Positions 15,298-21,699 are shown, counted from the first letter of the stretch. The stretch is DNA of 30,002 bases from a virus (IMGVR_UViG_3300044960_000642:1-30002), one strand, 5' to 3'. Program-made: numbers and translations. The notes: generated from the sequence alone by a model not told the origin.

Positions 15298-16454
15298 TGG
15301 TCCTCCTCGATCGATGTGCGATACGGCGGCCACAGGTACTCGTTGCCTTCGCCGCCCGGGATCGGCGGCAGCTCCTCCTTCGCCCGGATCTCGTCGCGGT
15401 TCTTCCAGCCGCCACGCAACGCGAGATCATGCAGCCGGTAGCGGGTGAGCGTGTCGGTCCGCAGCAACGCGTCGCGGGTGATCCGCACGTACTGGTCGCG
15501 AGGCAGCAGGTTCGTCATCGCCCGTTCGAGCCGCACGAACCACGGGTCCAAGTCATAGGTGAGCAGGTTGAGACCACGTTGTTCGACGTTCTGGTAGGTG
15601 ATCGACGACTGCCCGATCGACAGGACGAACGACGGGAAGAAGAACCGCACGATGTCCTCGGCGTGCGCGTCGATCGTCTCCAGGAACTTTGCGTCGGCGG
15701 CGTCGACCTGGATCGGCTGGTAGTCGAGCCCGAGGCCGAGCACGGCCGGTTCGCGTCTGCCGCGCACCGCCGCGATGAACCGTTCCTTGATCAGCCGGGC
15801 CTGTTCCTCGTCGATCCGCTGATCGGTCTTCAGGATCGCGGACGGGTGTGCGCCGCTGTCGAACCAGCGGGCACCGAACTGTTGCGCGGCGGTGCGGGTA
15901 CCGATCGTCTGCGCCGCATGTTCGATGACCGACACGCCGAGCGGCGAACCGGGCAGCACGAGTCCCGGTACGTGCCACAGGTCCCCGGCCGGCCACCGTT
16001 CGACCCGTTCCCCGTTGACGGTGAACTCGGGTGGGCCGCCACGCGTCGGTTGTCGGACCCGCACCTGGTCGGGGTTGAGCAGCTCGATCATCGTCGGCCA
16101 GCCGTTGCGAAGCTGCTGGACGATCCCGAACACGTTGCCGCGCAGCAGCCACGACAGGAACACCTGCCGGCGCCATGATGTCGCGTCGACAACCTCCGAC
16201 GGTTTCGCGACGATCGGTGGTGGCGGGACGACCGGGTCGAGCGGCACGGACGTGCCACGCCGGTAGGCGCCGAGCGGCAGGGTCGCGCCAAGGTCGGCGA
16301 TCAGGTTCACGCATGCCCACACGACCGACTGGCGCATCGCCGTGTCGGTCGTGACCGGCACCCCAGCCCACGAGACGGTCCCGCGGGTCTCGGCGAGAAT
16401 GTCGGCGAGGCTGTCGAGGCTGCGGCGCTCACGGCGACGGACGAACAGGCTCAT
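15294..16454 (-). CDS. portal protein, HK97 type
   Basis: This is a 386-residue protein if it begins MSLFVRRRERRSL at 16454, the ATG that overlaps the preceding stop as ATGA; an in-frame start 5 codons earlier is less likely. It has portal landmarks: AMRQSVVWACVNLIADLGATLPL (in part), a wing domain with IELLNPDQVRVRQ, the WHVPGLVLPGSPLGVS loop, ARWFDSGAHPSAILKT, and a C-terminal SSITYQNVEQRGLNLLTYDL (in part). The dodecameric portal is the DNA entry/exit channel and docks the terminase. Gene order terminase, small membrane peptide, portal, protease is normal for actinophages. The length is at the short end for this family. Confidence 0.93.
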   Translation of the reverse strand: MSLFVRRRERRSLDSLADILAETRGTVSWAGVPVTTDTAMRQSVVWACVNLIADLGATLPLGAYRRGTSVPLDPVVPPPPIVAKPSEVVDATSWRRQVFLSWLLRGNVFGIVQQLRNGWPTMIELLNPDQVRVRQPTRGGPPEFTVNGERVERWPAGDLWHVPGLVLPGSPLGVSVIEHAAQTIGTRTAAQQFGARWFDSGAHPSAILKTDQRIDEEQARLIKERFIAAVRGRREPAVLGLGLDYQPIQVDAADAKFLETIDAHAEDIVRFFFPSFVLSIGQSSITYQNVEQRGLNLLTYDLDPWFVRLERAMTNLLPRDQYVRITRDALLRTDTLTRYRLHDLALRGGWKNRDEIRAKEELPPIPGGEGNEYLWPPYRTSIEEDQ

Positions 16455-16591
16455 CGTGCCAGCAGCCATCCGAGCAGCACGCAGGCGATGCCGGCGGCGG
16501 CGATCCCGACCGTCGTGTGGATCGTCGCCGCGGCGGCGACGAGCAGCCCGAGCCCGACGAGCTCGAGGACCGTCGACCCGATGTCTCTCAC
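16451..16591 (-). CDS. 46-residue membrane peptide between terminase and portal
   Basis: This tiny gene is open from a GTG at 16589-16591 that overlaps the terminase stop as GTGA, and it ends in an ATGA overlap with the portal gene. A GGAGG sequence 7 bases upstream fits a ribosome site. The peptide is nearly all hydrophobic: one helix at about 9-25 (VLELVGLGLLVAAAATI) and a second at about 29-45 (IAAAGIACVLLGWLL), with charged ends. No function is known to me; placement suggests a membrane role late in infection or in packaging. The translational coupling to both neighbours argues that it is real. Confidence 0.65.
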   Translation of the reverse strand: MRDIGSTVLELVGLGLLVAAAATIHTTVGIAAAGIACVLLGWLLAR

Positions 16592-18003
16592 CAGACCGCC
16601 TCCACGATGTCCACGGCAGTTTCGGACGCGGCGGCGAGCGCGACGGTCACCGCAACCAGCGGCGAGATGTCGACCGAGGTGGACACACGAGCCCATCGCC
16701 ACAAGTCGCCGTGACGACGAACCCGTGCTCCCGCGACCGCCGCGTCAAGCGGCCCCTGCCCGAGGTGTCGGAGCGTCCCGGACAGGACAGCGTCCTGGAA
16801 GGCGGCGCACGCCTGCGCCATCCGGCCGCCCGGCAACGGCCGGACCGTCACGCCCGCCTGCACCAGCCGTGGCTCGAGCACCGCGGCCGGCCCCGACGGG
16901 TCGAGCCAGATCCCGGTCGCGTGGTCCGCGGCGAGCCGCACGAGCCGGCTGGTCACCCAGCCGGTGCCGGGGCGGCGTTCGACGAGCTCGACATGCCAGA
17001 GACCGTCGGTGCGTCGGCCGGCGACCGCGATCGACGACCAGGTCATGTCCGGAGCGACATCCACCGCGAACGTCGGGACGCCGTCGATCGTCGACTGCGG
17101 GTCCTGACAGGCACCCCAGCGGCCGGGACCGAACACGTCTGCGGTCTCGTCCGGCACCTCGGGGATCCCGAGCCGCTCCCGCGCGAAGTCCTCGGGGGAC
17201 ATCGCTGCGAGCTCGGTCTCCACCCATTCCTCGGAGATCCGCACCCCGAGCCCAGGGTTCGCGCGATACCAGGCGTCACGGTCGGTTGGGTCCGTGCCAG
17301 GCTCGTTCAGCCAGCCGAGGTACGCGACCCGTGGCGCGCCGTCCGCCGCACGCTGACGCAGGTTGTGCAACACGGCCGAGTCCGCCATCGCCGGCGACGA
17401 GAAGAACATCACCTGCGGGCCAGGAACCTCTGTCGACCGTGCCGACAGTGCAGGCATCATCGCCGCCAACGCTGACGAGTCCAGGGAGAACGCTTCGTCG
17501 AACACGAGCCGATCGCCGCTGAATCCACGGCCGCCGCCTCGCGACCGCGCGAAGAACCGCAGACGGGCACCGCCGCGCAGCACGAGCGACTCCTTCCCGT
17601 TCGCGGTGTACACGGCGTCGAGCCGTTCCGCCAGCAACGGCACCTGCTCGAACAGGTTCCGCATCCGCGTGAAGTGCTCCGACGCCGTCGAGAACAGGTG
17701 CGCCGAATGCATGACGAGCTGCTCACCGAACAGCACCAGGCCGGCAAGCTCGATCGCCTCCTGGACGACGTTCTTGCCGTTCTGGCGCGGCACCTCGACG
17801 CACGTCTCCAACGCGGCCCACTGTCCGCCGGGACGTTCGAGCAGCAGCTCCTCGACCACCAGCTCCTGCCACGGATCGAGCGTGATCCCGCACTCACGAG
17901 CCAGCTCGATCGCCTCGGCGCCCGCCCCGCGTCGGCCGTCCCCCGGCACGTGCAGCACCGTCGGCTCCTGCGAGCCTCGCCTGACGACGGTCCGCGAGCT
18001 CAT
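16588..18003 (-). CDS. terminase large subunit
   Basis: This 471-residue protein has an N-terminal packaging ATPase: LDPWQELVVEELL (Q-motif region, about 42-54), Walker A-like EVPRQNGKN (70-78), Walker B RLVFDEAF (165-172, with Asp169 and catalytic Glu170) and a coupling motif near FFSSPAM (200). The C-terminal RNase H-like nuclease shows TFAVDVAPD (311-319, Asp315 and Asp319) and a late Asp in SVDISP (445). It cuts and pumps phage DNA into the prohead. The N-terminus is uncertain: the ATG used overlaps the preceding gene by 110 bases, and a GTG 15 codons in would still overlap. Family identity is secure. Confidence 0.93.
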   Translation of the reverse strand: MSSRTVVRRGSQEPTVLHVPGDGRRGAGAEAIELARECGITLDPWQELVVEELLLERPGGQWAALETCVEVPRQNGKNVVQEAIELAGLVLFGEQLVMHSAHLFSTASEHFTRMRNLFEQVPLLAERLDAVYTANGKESLVLRGGARLRFFARSRGGGRGFSGDRLVFDEAFSLDSSALAAMMPALSARSTEVPGPQVMFFSSPAMADSAVLHNLRQRAADGAPRVAYLGWLNEPGTDPTDRDAWYRANPGLGVRISEEWVETELAAMSPEDFARERLGIPEVPDETADVFGPGRWGACQDPQSTIDGVPTFAVDVAPDMTWSSIAVAGRRTDGLWHVELVERRPGTGWVTSRLVRLAADHATGIWLDPSGPAAVLEPRLVQAGVTVRPLPGGRMAQACAAFQDAVLSGTLRHLGQGPLDAAVAGARVRRHGDLWRWARVSTSVDISPLVAVTVALAAASETAVDIVEAVW

Positions 18004-18196
18004 CGACCAGCGACCTGACTACCGGGCCGAGCGTCCGAAGCTCAGCGAGCGTGCACCGCAACTCGCGGGCCAGTCCCGCGACCGCCTGCGGCGGCGTCGC
18101 CGGATCGGCGAGCAGCGCACGCAACCGTGCGACCGTCTGCTCGAGCACCGTCCGGTCATCCGGCCTACCACCTGCGCGACGTGACGAACCGGGCAT
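17894..18196 (-). CDS. possible small terminase subunit
   Basis: This 100-residue, charged protein has a helical core TVLEQTVARLRALLADPATPP followed by QAVAGLARELRCTLAELRTLGP (in part) and VVRSLVDELADRRQARLA. The two-helix pattern ending in 'VDELA.RR.AR' recurs in small proteins just before the large terminase of actinophages, which are taken as small terminase subunits. No HTH motif is obvious. The start at 18196 has a GAGGG six bases upstream and lies 32 bases inside the HNH gene; a GTG at 18148 is an alternative. The tail is Gly/Arg-rich and overlaps the terminase. The function is inferred from position and pattern. Confidence 0.45.
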   Translation of the reverse strand: MPGSSRRAGGRPDDRTVLEQTVARLRALLADPATPPQAVAGLARELRCTLAELRTLGPVVRSLVDELADRRQARLAGADGAARAGGRPTRGGRRGDRAGS

Positions 18197-18428
18197 GTTG
18201 CGCCCTCGCTCCCGCCCTCGCGTTACACGACCGGTGCTCCGCCGCCAACGGCGACGCCGGATCACCGTCCACCAGATGGCCCGCCTGCCACGGGTCGTCC
18301 GGCCGGGCCAGGCCGCCGCACCGCCAGCAGCGGGCCGACGGGTCAGCACGCGCAGCATCCACCACCGCCCGCGCGCGCCGCTGATAGGCGCCCCGATAGT
18401 GGCGACGGTCCCGGCCCGGCACGGTCAC
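18165..18428 (-). CDS. HNH endonuclease, at the head of the late operon
   Basis: This 87-residue protein has a compact HNH fold: CWRCGG (first zinc-binding Cys pair), W-Q-A-G-H-L-V-D-G-D with the catalytic His, then PLAAEHRSCN with the second His and Cys, and a basic end. HNH proteins next to terminase genes are frequent in siphoviruses and, in some studied phages, are needed for cleavage by the packaging motor. I chose the GTG at 18426-18428; a second GTG two codons in is possible, and no strong Shine-Dalgarno was seen. The frame stays open far upstream without coding character. The gene ends 32 bases inside the next gene. Confidence 0.8.
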   Translation of the reverse strand: MTVPGRDRRHYRGAYQRRARAVVDAARADPSARCWRCGGLARPDDPWQAGHLVDGDPASPLAAEHRSCNARAGARAQHARFVTSRRW

Positions 18429-18477
18429 AGGATAACCATCCAGGCCGCTCCTGCGACGCGTCCCGCCCTCGCCGGCG

Positions 18478-18500
18478 GAAATTCTCTCGGAGAGGGAAAC
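18478..18500. promoter_or_regulatory. palindrome ahead of the HNH gene
   Basis: An imperfect palindrome, TTCTCTCGGAGAGGGAA, lies about 50-70 bases upstream of the HNH start in the 209-base gap 18429-18637. It could be an operator for the late cassette. I see no convincing -35/-10 pair next to it, so this is only a candidate. Confidence 0.3.
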
Positions 18501-18533
18501 GAGTGCGGGCGGGGTCTTGGTGGGCGGGTGTGG

Positions 18534-19019
18534 ATGAAAAATCGGCGCTCGACTCGCGCGTTTTTGCTTGACTTCCGGCCTCGTGGCACGTGGAACGCGC
18601 CCGCCTCCCGGCTCGTCCCCGTCGGGCCGGACGCCGACTACGAGGACGTCGAGCAGCTGCTCGACGAGGCGCTCGACGATCTCCTGATCGAGGTCGACGA
18701 GCGCCGCGGGCTGCTTCGGCAACACGCAGAGCTCGATCTCGAGGCCGAGATCGAGCTCCTTATCCCGCTCGCCGACGCGGTGCGCGCGGCGGCCGCCCGG
18801 CACGACCTCGACGTGCCGCGCAACCGCGAGGAGCTGCGCGGCTCGTCGATGACAACTACATCGTCGACCGCGGGACAGTTGCCGGGCTCGGTCTTGAACT
18901 CGGTCCCGTCGGCGAGGACGCAGATGTCGTGGGGCGCTTCGGTGTCGGGTGTGTGCGCGTCGGCGGTGGCTGCGAGCATGAGTGCGAGGACGATGCCGCC
19001 GAGCACCGCCAGCCCGTAG
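18534..19019 (+). CDS. possible rightward ORF opposing the leftward genes
   Basis: The open frame of 161 codons begins with ATG at 18534. Its first about 105 codons have the periodicity of real coding sequence (AT-rich second positions, G/C third positions). They read as a plausible acidic helical protein (DYEDVEQLLDEALDDLLIEV, then RHDLDVPRNREEL). The remaining about 55 codons lie antisense to the exported leftward protein and look like shadow. On the other strand the same region gives either a Ser/Arg-rich tail or a frame with no start or stop of its own, so one of the strands is misjudged. There is no clear ribosome site. I hold this as a candidate only. Confidence 0.3.
   Translation: MKNRRSTRAFLLDFRPRGTWNAPASRLVPVGPDADYEDVEQLLDEALDDLLIEVDERRGLLRQHAELDLEAEIELLIPLADAVRAAAARHDLDVPRNREELRGSSMTTTSSTAGQLPGSVLNSVPSARTQMSWGASVSGVCASAVAASMSARTMPPSTASP
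18537..18565. terminator. possible bidirectional terminator
   Basis: An A5 tract (18537-18541) and a T5 tract (18561-18565) flank a G-C-rich hairpin (about 18543-18560, with one bulge and a 7-base loop). Each strand therefore reads hairpin plus T-run. It is the most AT-rich spot of this part of the window and lies between the leftward small-gene operon ending at 18638 and the HNH gene. It could separate that operon from the late cassette. The stem is short and imperfect. Confidence 0.45.
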
Positions 19020-19036
19020 TCGCGGACGGCACGCAT
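18638..19036 (-). CDS. small exported protein, C-terminus uncertain
   Basis: This 132-residue open frame begins MRAVRDYGLAVLGGIVLALM, a basic start followed by a hydrophobic helix, then LAATADAHT as a likely signal-peptidase site. The next about 40 residues (EAPHDICVLADGTEF and on, with two cysteines) have ordinary composition. From about residue 68 the sequence becomes Ser/Arg-rich (IRSSISASRSSSACCRSS), typical of a frame read antisense to an acidic coding region, so the true protein may end earlier or shift frame. The ATG overlaps the stop of the Ala-repeat gene (TGATG) and has a GGGGAG 6-9 bases upstream. The function is unknown. Confidence 0.5.
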   Translation of the reverse strand: MRAVRDYGLAVLGGIVLALMLAATADAHTPDTEAPHDICVLADGTEFKTEPGNCPAVDDVVVIDEPRSSSRLRGTSRSCRAAAARTASASGIRSSISASRSSSACCRSSPRRSSTSIRRSSSASSSSCSTSS

Positions 19037-19743
19037 CACTTTCTCCCCACCGCGCACATGCGGTCGAGCAGCTCGCATGCCGACTGCTGCAACTCGTCGA
19101 CGGTGTCCGCAAGAGCGTCCCCCGCAGCGGCCCCCGCAGCGGCCCACGCAGCGGCCCACGCAGCGTCCAACGCAGCGTCCAACGCAGCGTCCCACGCAGC
19201 GTCCCCCGCAGCGGCCCACGCAGCGACCAACGCAGCGTCCAACGCAGCGACCAACGCAGCGTCCAACGCAGCGTCCAACGCAGCGACCCCCGCAGCGTCC
19301 AACGCAGCGTCAGCGCGTTCGCGTGCCTCGCGGATCGTCGGCAACGCCGCGTCGACGAGCTCGGTCGCGGTCAGCTCAGGCAGCGCTTCGAGCGCGGCGG
19401 CCTCCGCGGTGAGGCCAGCGCGCCGGAGCCATGCGGGCGTGAACGTGCGGACGAGCCAGTCGTAGGCCATCCACGTACGCCGCTCGTCGTCCTCCGGGCC
19501 GATGTTGGTGCCGATGACCTGCGGGATGAATGGCCGCAACAGACGCGTACGCGTCTCGGCGTCGGGGATAGCGTCGTTCCACGCGATGCAGAACGCGCGG
19601 ATGACTGGCGACACACACTCGGGCGCGTCGGTGAAGTCCTCGGACGCGTAGAGCGCGGCGGCTTCCATGACGCACATGCCGTCGTCGGGTGTCGCGTGCG
19701 TTCCGTGGTCGAGGACGATGCTGTCGAGGTCGAGCGCGCTCAT
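19036..19743 (-). CDS. conserved phage/actinobacterial protein with Ala-rich repeat tail
   Basis: This 235-residue protein has an N-terminal domain of about 140 residues. It carries the pattern DHGTHATPDDGMCVMEAAALY, CVSPVIRAFCIAWNDAIPD, LLRPFIPQVIGT and WMAYDWLVRTFTPAWLRRAGL (each in part), a family I have seen in phage and actinobacterial genomes without an assigned function. The C-terminal about 65 residues are tetrapeptide repeats (AALD, AAWA, AAGD, AALV) encoded by sixteen 12-bp units. After the repeat, LADTVDELQQSACELLDRM forms a charged amphipathic helix. The first residues overlap the next gene's stop (TGATG). The repeat could form a long helical rod. Confidence 0.65.
   Translation of the reverse strand: MSALDLDSIVLDHGTHATPDDGMCVMEAAALYASEDFTDAPECVSPVIRAFCIAWNDAIPDAETRTRLLRPFIPQVIGTNIGPEDDERRTWMAYDWLVRTFTPAWLRRAGLTAEAAALEALPELTATELVDAALPTIREARERADAALDAAGVAALDAALDAALVAALDAALVAAWAAAGDAAWDAALDAALDAAWAAAWAAAGAAAGDALADTVDELQQSACELLDRMCAVGRK
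19124..19311 (-). repeat. sixteen 12-bp tandem units within the Ala-repeat gene
   Basis: On the plus strand GCAGCG recurs every 12 bp from 19124 to 19304 (16 copies), with the other six bases drawn from a small set (tccaac, gcccac, accaac, tcccac and similar). The unit is a multiple of 3, so copy number can change without frameshift. Each unit encodes Ala-Ala plus two variable residues. Confidence 0.9.
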
Positions 19744-20054
19744 CAGTCGACCACCTCGCCTCGGGTGCCGCGCGCAGCACAGACCGCGGCGGTGCAGAGC
19801 CCGACGTAGACCCGTGTTCTCATGGACGGTCCTTCCTCGTGGGGTGAGGGTTGTGCGATGAGGAGATTGCGCGGGGTGTGCGCCGAGAGCAGCGGGTCGC
19901 GGCGGGCGACGAGCCGCAGCCAGCCGACCACGGCCTGCTCTCCGGCCGATCGGGCCGGGTCGTCGGCCGCGACCGCGTCCCAGTCGATCCGGCCGTCCGG
20001 GCCGCAGAGCCCGACCGCCGCGGCGAGCTGCTGGAGGGCGGTCACCGGCGCCAT
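19743..20054 (-). CDS. small phage protein of unknown function
   Basis: This 103-residue protein has a middle with DGRIDWDAVAADDPARSAGE followed by QAVVGWLRLVARRDPLLSAH. The 'D-G-R-(I/L)-x-W' element followed by a charged helix also appears in the early gene at 28059-28517, so the two may belong to one family of phage accessory proteins. The C-terminus contains an internal ATG (19821-19823) with an AGGAAGG upstream, which could give a separate 26-residue peptide in the same frame. The start is uncertain: ATG at 20054, or GTG at 20045 overlapping the preceding stop as GTGA. The function is unknown. Confidence 0.45.
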   Translation of the reverse strand: MAPVTALQQLAAAVGLCGPDGRIDWDAVAADDPARSAGEQAVVGWLRLVARRDPLLSAHTPRNLLIAQPSPHEEGPSMRTRVYVGLCTAAVCAARGTRGEVVD

Positions 20055-20248
20055 GCGTCTCGTCCCGGCCAGACGAGCGCGAGATCCGCTGCCGCGATCG
20101 CGACGGCCGCCGCCCACTGGCCGGCGGCGGCCAGGTCGGTGACGTGCACGGCGACGAGCGGCTGGACGGCGAGCCCGAGGACCGTGACGACCGCCCGGTC
20201 GGTCGCGTCCTCGTCCCTGCCCCGCAGCCCGAGCAGCTGGCGGATCAT
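20042..20248 (-). CDS. small hydrophobic protein
   Basis: This 68-residue protein has an N-terminal charged part (MIRQLLGLRGRDEDATDRAV) followed by two weakly hydrophobic Ala/Val-rich stretches (VVTVLGLAVQPLVAVHV and AAVAIAAADLALVW). It could be membrane-associated, but the hydrophobicity is moderate. It overlaps the preceding zinc-ribbon gene by 4 bases (ATGA) and the following gene by 3-13 bases. No family was recognised. Confidence 0.5.
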   Translation of the reverse strand: MIRQLLGLRGRDEDATDRAVVTVLGLAVQPLVAVHVTDLAAAGQWAAAVAIAAADLALVWPGRDAWRR

Positions 20249-20457
20249 GCCGACCGCCCGTCAAGGGCGCTAGGAGCGCCGGAGACGGCCTCCGGCGGCT
20301 CGGCGGGCTCTACGGCCAGTGCGGCCCGTCGGGCCCGCTGAGCGGCCCTCCAGGCCGCACGACGGGCCTCTGGACGGCATGCAGCACACCAGCGGGCCGG
20401 CCGGCCCCGTCCCTGCTCCCAGCTGACCCAGCATCTCTCGCACACGCGCTCACCCAT
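20245..20457 (-). CDS. small zinc-ribbon protein, first gene of the leftward operon
   Basis: This is a 70-residue protein if it begins MGERVCERCW at 20457; an upstream GTG at 20472 is the alternative. CERC (about 6-9) and CAAC (about 24-27) form a four-cysteine zinc site with a basic insert. The rest is a basic Arg/Ala helix and an acidic/Pro-rich end. It may bind DNA or RNA. The start lies 6 bases downstream of a good -10 element, so translation may begin at or next to the 5' end of the mRNA; an AGGA also lies 7 bases upstream. Confidence 0.55.
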   Translation of the reverse strand: MGERVCERCWVSWEQGRGRPARWCAACRPEARRAAWRAAQRARRAALAVEPAEPPEAVSGAPSALDGRSA

Positions 20458-20463
20458 ATCCGC

Positions 20464-20492
20464 ATCCTGCACGTCCGGTACGACGCCGTCAA
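20464..20492 (-). promoter_or_regulatory. leftward promoter for the 20457-to-18638 genes
   Basis: On the minus strand TTGACG (20487-20492) and CAGGAT (20464-20469) are 17 bp apart, a sigma-70/SigA-type arrangement. The -10 lies 6 bases before the ATG at 20457, so transcription would begin at or beside that ATG, which suggests a leaderless message. The same -35 and a near-identical -10 occur at 28571-28599. Confidence 0.6.
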
Positions 20493-20535
20493 GAAAAGTC
20501 GGCGAAGGGTGGACCCGTCACGTGGCGGTCTACGG

Positions 20536-20588
20536 CTTATGCGATTGTTCTCGAACCCCAACGGACCGCCGAAGAACATGCTCATAAG
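20536..20588. repeat. imperfect inverted repeat beside the tRNA-like end
   Basis: The arms 20536-20550 and 20574-20588 match at 12 of 15 positions: both ends (CTTATG...GTTC) are conserved and five middle bases carry the three mismatches. The 23-bp centre separates them. Arms with a conserved edge and loose middle look like paired binding sites for a dimeric protein. The inner end lies 2 bases from the tRNA-like sequence, the layout expected next to a crossover core. Confidence 0.5.
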
Positions 20589-20590
20589 CG

Positions 20591-20620
20591 TGGAGGTGGC
20601 CGGAGTCGAACCGGCGTCGC
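20591..20620 (-). other. tRNA (or tmRNA) 3'-end fragment, candidate attachment core
   Basis: On the minus strand this is a T arm with a 5-bp stem (20611-20615 with 20599-20603) and the loop TTCGACT, followed by CACCTCC and a discriminator A at 20591: a 3' half without a 5' half. I searched 70-100 bases upstream for the partner GGAGGTG and found none in the right place. The 3' end of a tRNA is the usual core for integrase att sites. The identity of the tRNA is uncertain. Confidence 0.55.
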
Positions 20621-20830
20621 GGACCCGGCACGTCCGGGCGGCCATGGATGCACACGGCGAGGGACGGGGCGGTGCCGGTCCGGCCGCCGGCCGTGTGATG
20701 CATGACCGCACCGCGCGCCTGGAGATCGTCAGCACCGCGGGTCTGCCAGCCGGCGACCTCCACGACGGGGACACCGGCGGCGCGGAGCCGGTCGGCGATC
20801 CCGATCCCCGACCCATCATTCTCCCGCTTG
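20618..20830 (-). pseudogene. truncated amidase-like reading frame joined to the tRNA-like end
   Basis: The leftward frame reads IADRLRAAGVPVVEVAGWQT, then DLQARGAVMHHTAGG, then LAVCIHGRPDVPGP. This is the start of a phage N-acetylmuramoyl-L-alanine amidase domain with the metal-site His pair in MHHTAG. At PGP it stops resembling an amidase and passes into the tRNA-like sequence, with the frame ending at 20530. No ATG or GTG lies at a proper start and the C-terminal three quarters are absent, so this is a remnant. It is not the endolysin at 3867-4643, whose first residues differ. The join to a tRNA 3' end suggests past site-specific recombination. The 370-base stretch 20493-20864 holds no other gene. 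Confidence 0.6.
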
Positions 20831-20857
20831 ACATCCCGCCCGCCCGCATGCGATACT
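20828..20857 (+). promoter_or_regulatory. rightward promoter for 20889-21699
   Basis: TTGACA (20828-20833) and GATACT (20852-20857) are separated by 18 bp, with the -35 perfect to consensus. It faces the leftward promoter at 20464-20492 across the att-like region, so the two together form a divergent control point. Confidence 0.65.
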
Positions 20858-20888
20858 GCATGACATGATGAGTCGAGAGGAGACCTCG

Positions 20889-21275
20889 ATGAGCACCACC
20901 ATGACCAGTACGACGATCACGGTCGACGGGACCGCACACACCGTCACGGTCCCCGAGGACGTCTCGGTCGGCGTGTGCCCCGAGCGGCACCGGTCCGGCC
21001 ACCACGTGCGAGTCGCGACCCGCTGGGAGACCGAGTGCATCCGCTGCGGCGAGCCGATCCCGTCCGGAGCGGTCGGGCTCGCCACCTGGGACGACGACCG
21101 CCGCTGCGACGTGGGCGGCCTGCACTACCAGCACGGCTGTGGTGGCTGGAACGGCCCGGTCGAGGAGTGGGTGATGTGGGACCCCGACGGCCTCGACACC
21201 CTGCAGGACGCGATCGACGAGGCGGTCGACATGCTGCGCGAGGCGGTCGCCGCCGAGTCCGGTGAGCGTCGCTGA
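20889..21275 (+). CDS. Cys/His-rich protein of unknown function
   Basis: This is a 128-residue protein from the ATG at 20889, preceded by GAGAGGAG at a normal distance. An ATG at 20865, 8 bases after the -10, could give 8 more residues from a leaderless start. The N-terminal part is Thr/Val-rich (TITVDGTAHTVTVPEDVSV). The middle has VCPERHRSGHH, CIRCGEPIPSG and HYQHGCGGW, which together could hold one or two zinc ions. The end is an acidic helix (LQDAIDEAVDMLREAV). It is the first gene of the rightward unit and overlaps the next by 14 bases. The family is not recognised. Confidence 0.6.
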   Translation: MSTTMTSTTITVDGTAHTVTVPEDVSVGVCPERHRSGHHVRVATRWETECIRCGEPIPSGAVGLATWDDDRRCDVGGLHYQHGCGGWNGPVEEWVMWDPDGLDTLQDAIDEAVDMLREAVAAESGERR

Positions 21276-21699
21276 CGAGATCGCCCGGCAGCTCCGCGAC
21301 GAGCTGTCGGGCATCGTCGCGCCCGTGCTCGGGATGATCGACCCGCGGCTCGAGCTCGACGTCGAGCACCGGATCCGGTCGGCGGCACCGATGCTCGCCG
21401 CGCAGCTGCTCAGGCTGTCGGCGCAGACGTGCATCGACGTCATGTGTGCGCTCTGGCCGCACGGCGCTCCCGAGCAGGTCGGCCGGGCCGACTGGTGGCA
21501 GACGCCGCTCGGCCGCGCGTGCGCGCGGGTGCTCGCCGCGCATGACCGTCAGCTCGTGACGCATGCGCAGGCAGCGGCGATGCTCGGCGTCAAGCGCGGG
21601 ACGGTCGGGTCGCTCGTCGCCCGCGGTCGTCTCACGCGCGCGGGTGGCCGCGTGGCACGGGCGAGTGTGCTGGCACGGCTTGCTGGACGGCCGGCATGA
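21262..21699 (+). CDS. HTH protein, excisionase/MerR-like C-terminal domain
   Basis: This 145-residue protein starts at a GTG 14 bases inside the preceding gene. The N-terminal about 95 residues are helical and acidic (VADEIARQLRDELSG, EHRIRSAAPMLAAQLLRLSA). The C-terminal about 45 residues read THAQAAAMLGVKRGTVGSLV, then RGRLTRAGGRVARASVLARL: an HTH with 'A-A-x-x-L-G-V-x-x-x-T-V' as in excisionases and other small winged-helix proteins. Its place next to the att-like region makes a recombination-directionality or regulatory role plausible. It ends 3 bases from the convergent methyltransferase remnant. The HTH is well supported; the role is inference. Confidence 0.6.
   Translation: MSVADEIARQLRDELSGIVAPVLGMIDPRLELDVEHRIRSAAPMLAAQLLRLSAQTCIDVMCALWPHGAPEQVGRADWWQTPLGRACARVLAAHDRQLVTHAQAAAMLGVKRGTVGSLVARGRLTRAGGRVARASVLARLAGRPA

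Noticed and set aside
15298-15333. ATG start at 15333 for the prohead protease.
   Set aside because: It lies 40 bases inside the portal gene, while the GTG at 15297 overlaps the portal stop by 4 bases and has a perfect AGGAGG before it.
19124-19311. Short tandem repeats taken as a CRISPR array.
   Set aside because: The unit is 12 bp with no spacers, and it is in frame inside a protein gene.
19743-19823. Separate 26-residue gene starting at 19823.
   Set aside because: It is in frame with the 103-residue gene and reads as its C-terminus. The upstream AGGAAGG also encodes normal residues there, so it is noted only as an internal start possibility.
20591-20770. A complete tRNA on the minus strand.
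   Set aside because: Only the T arm and 3' acceptor strand are present. A 12-of-13 match to the partner sequence at about 20748-20760 is too far away (about 165 bases) and lies in the amidase-like frame, with no D or anticodon arm.
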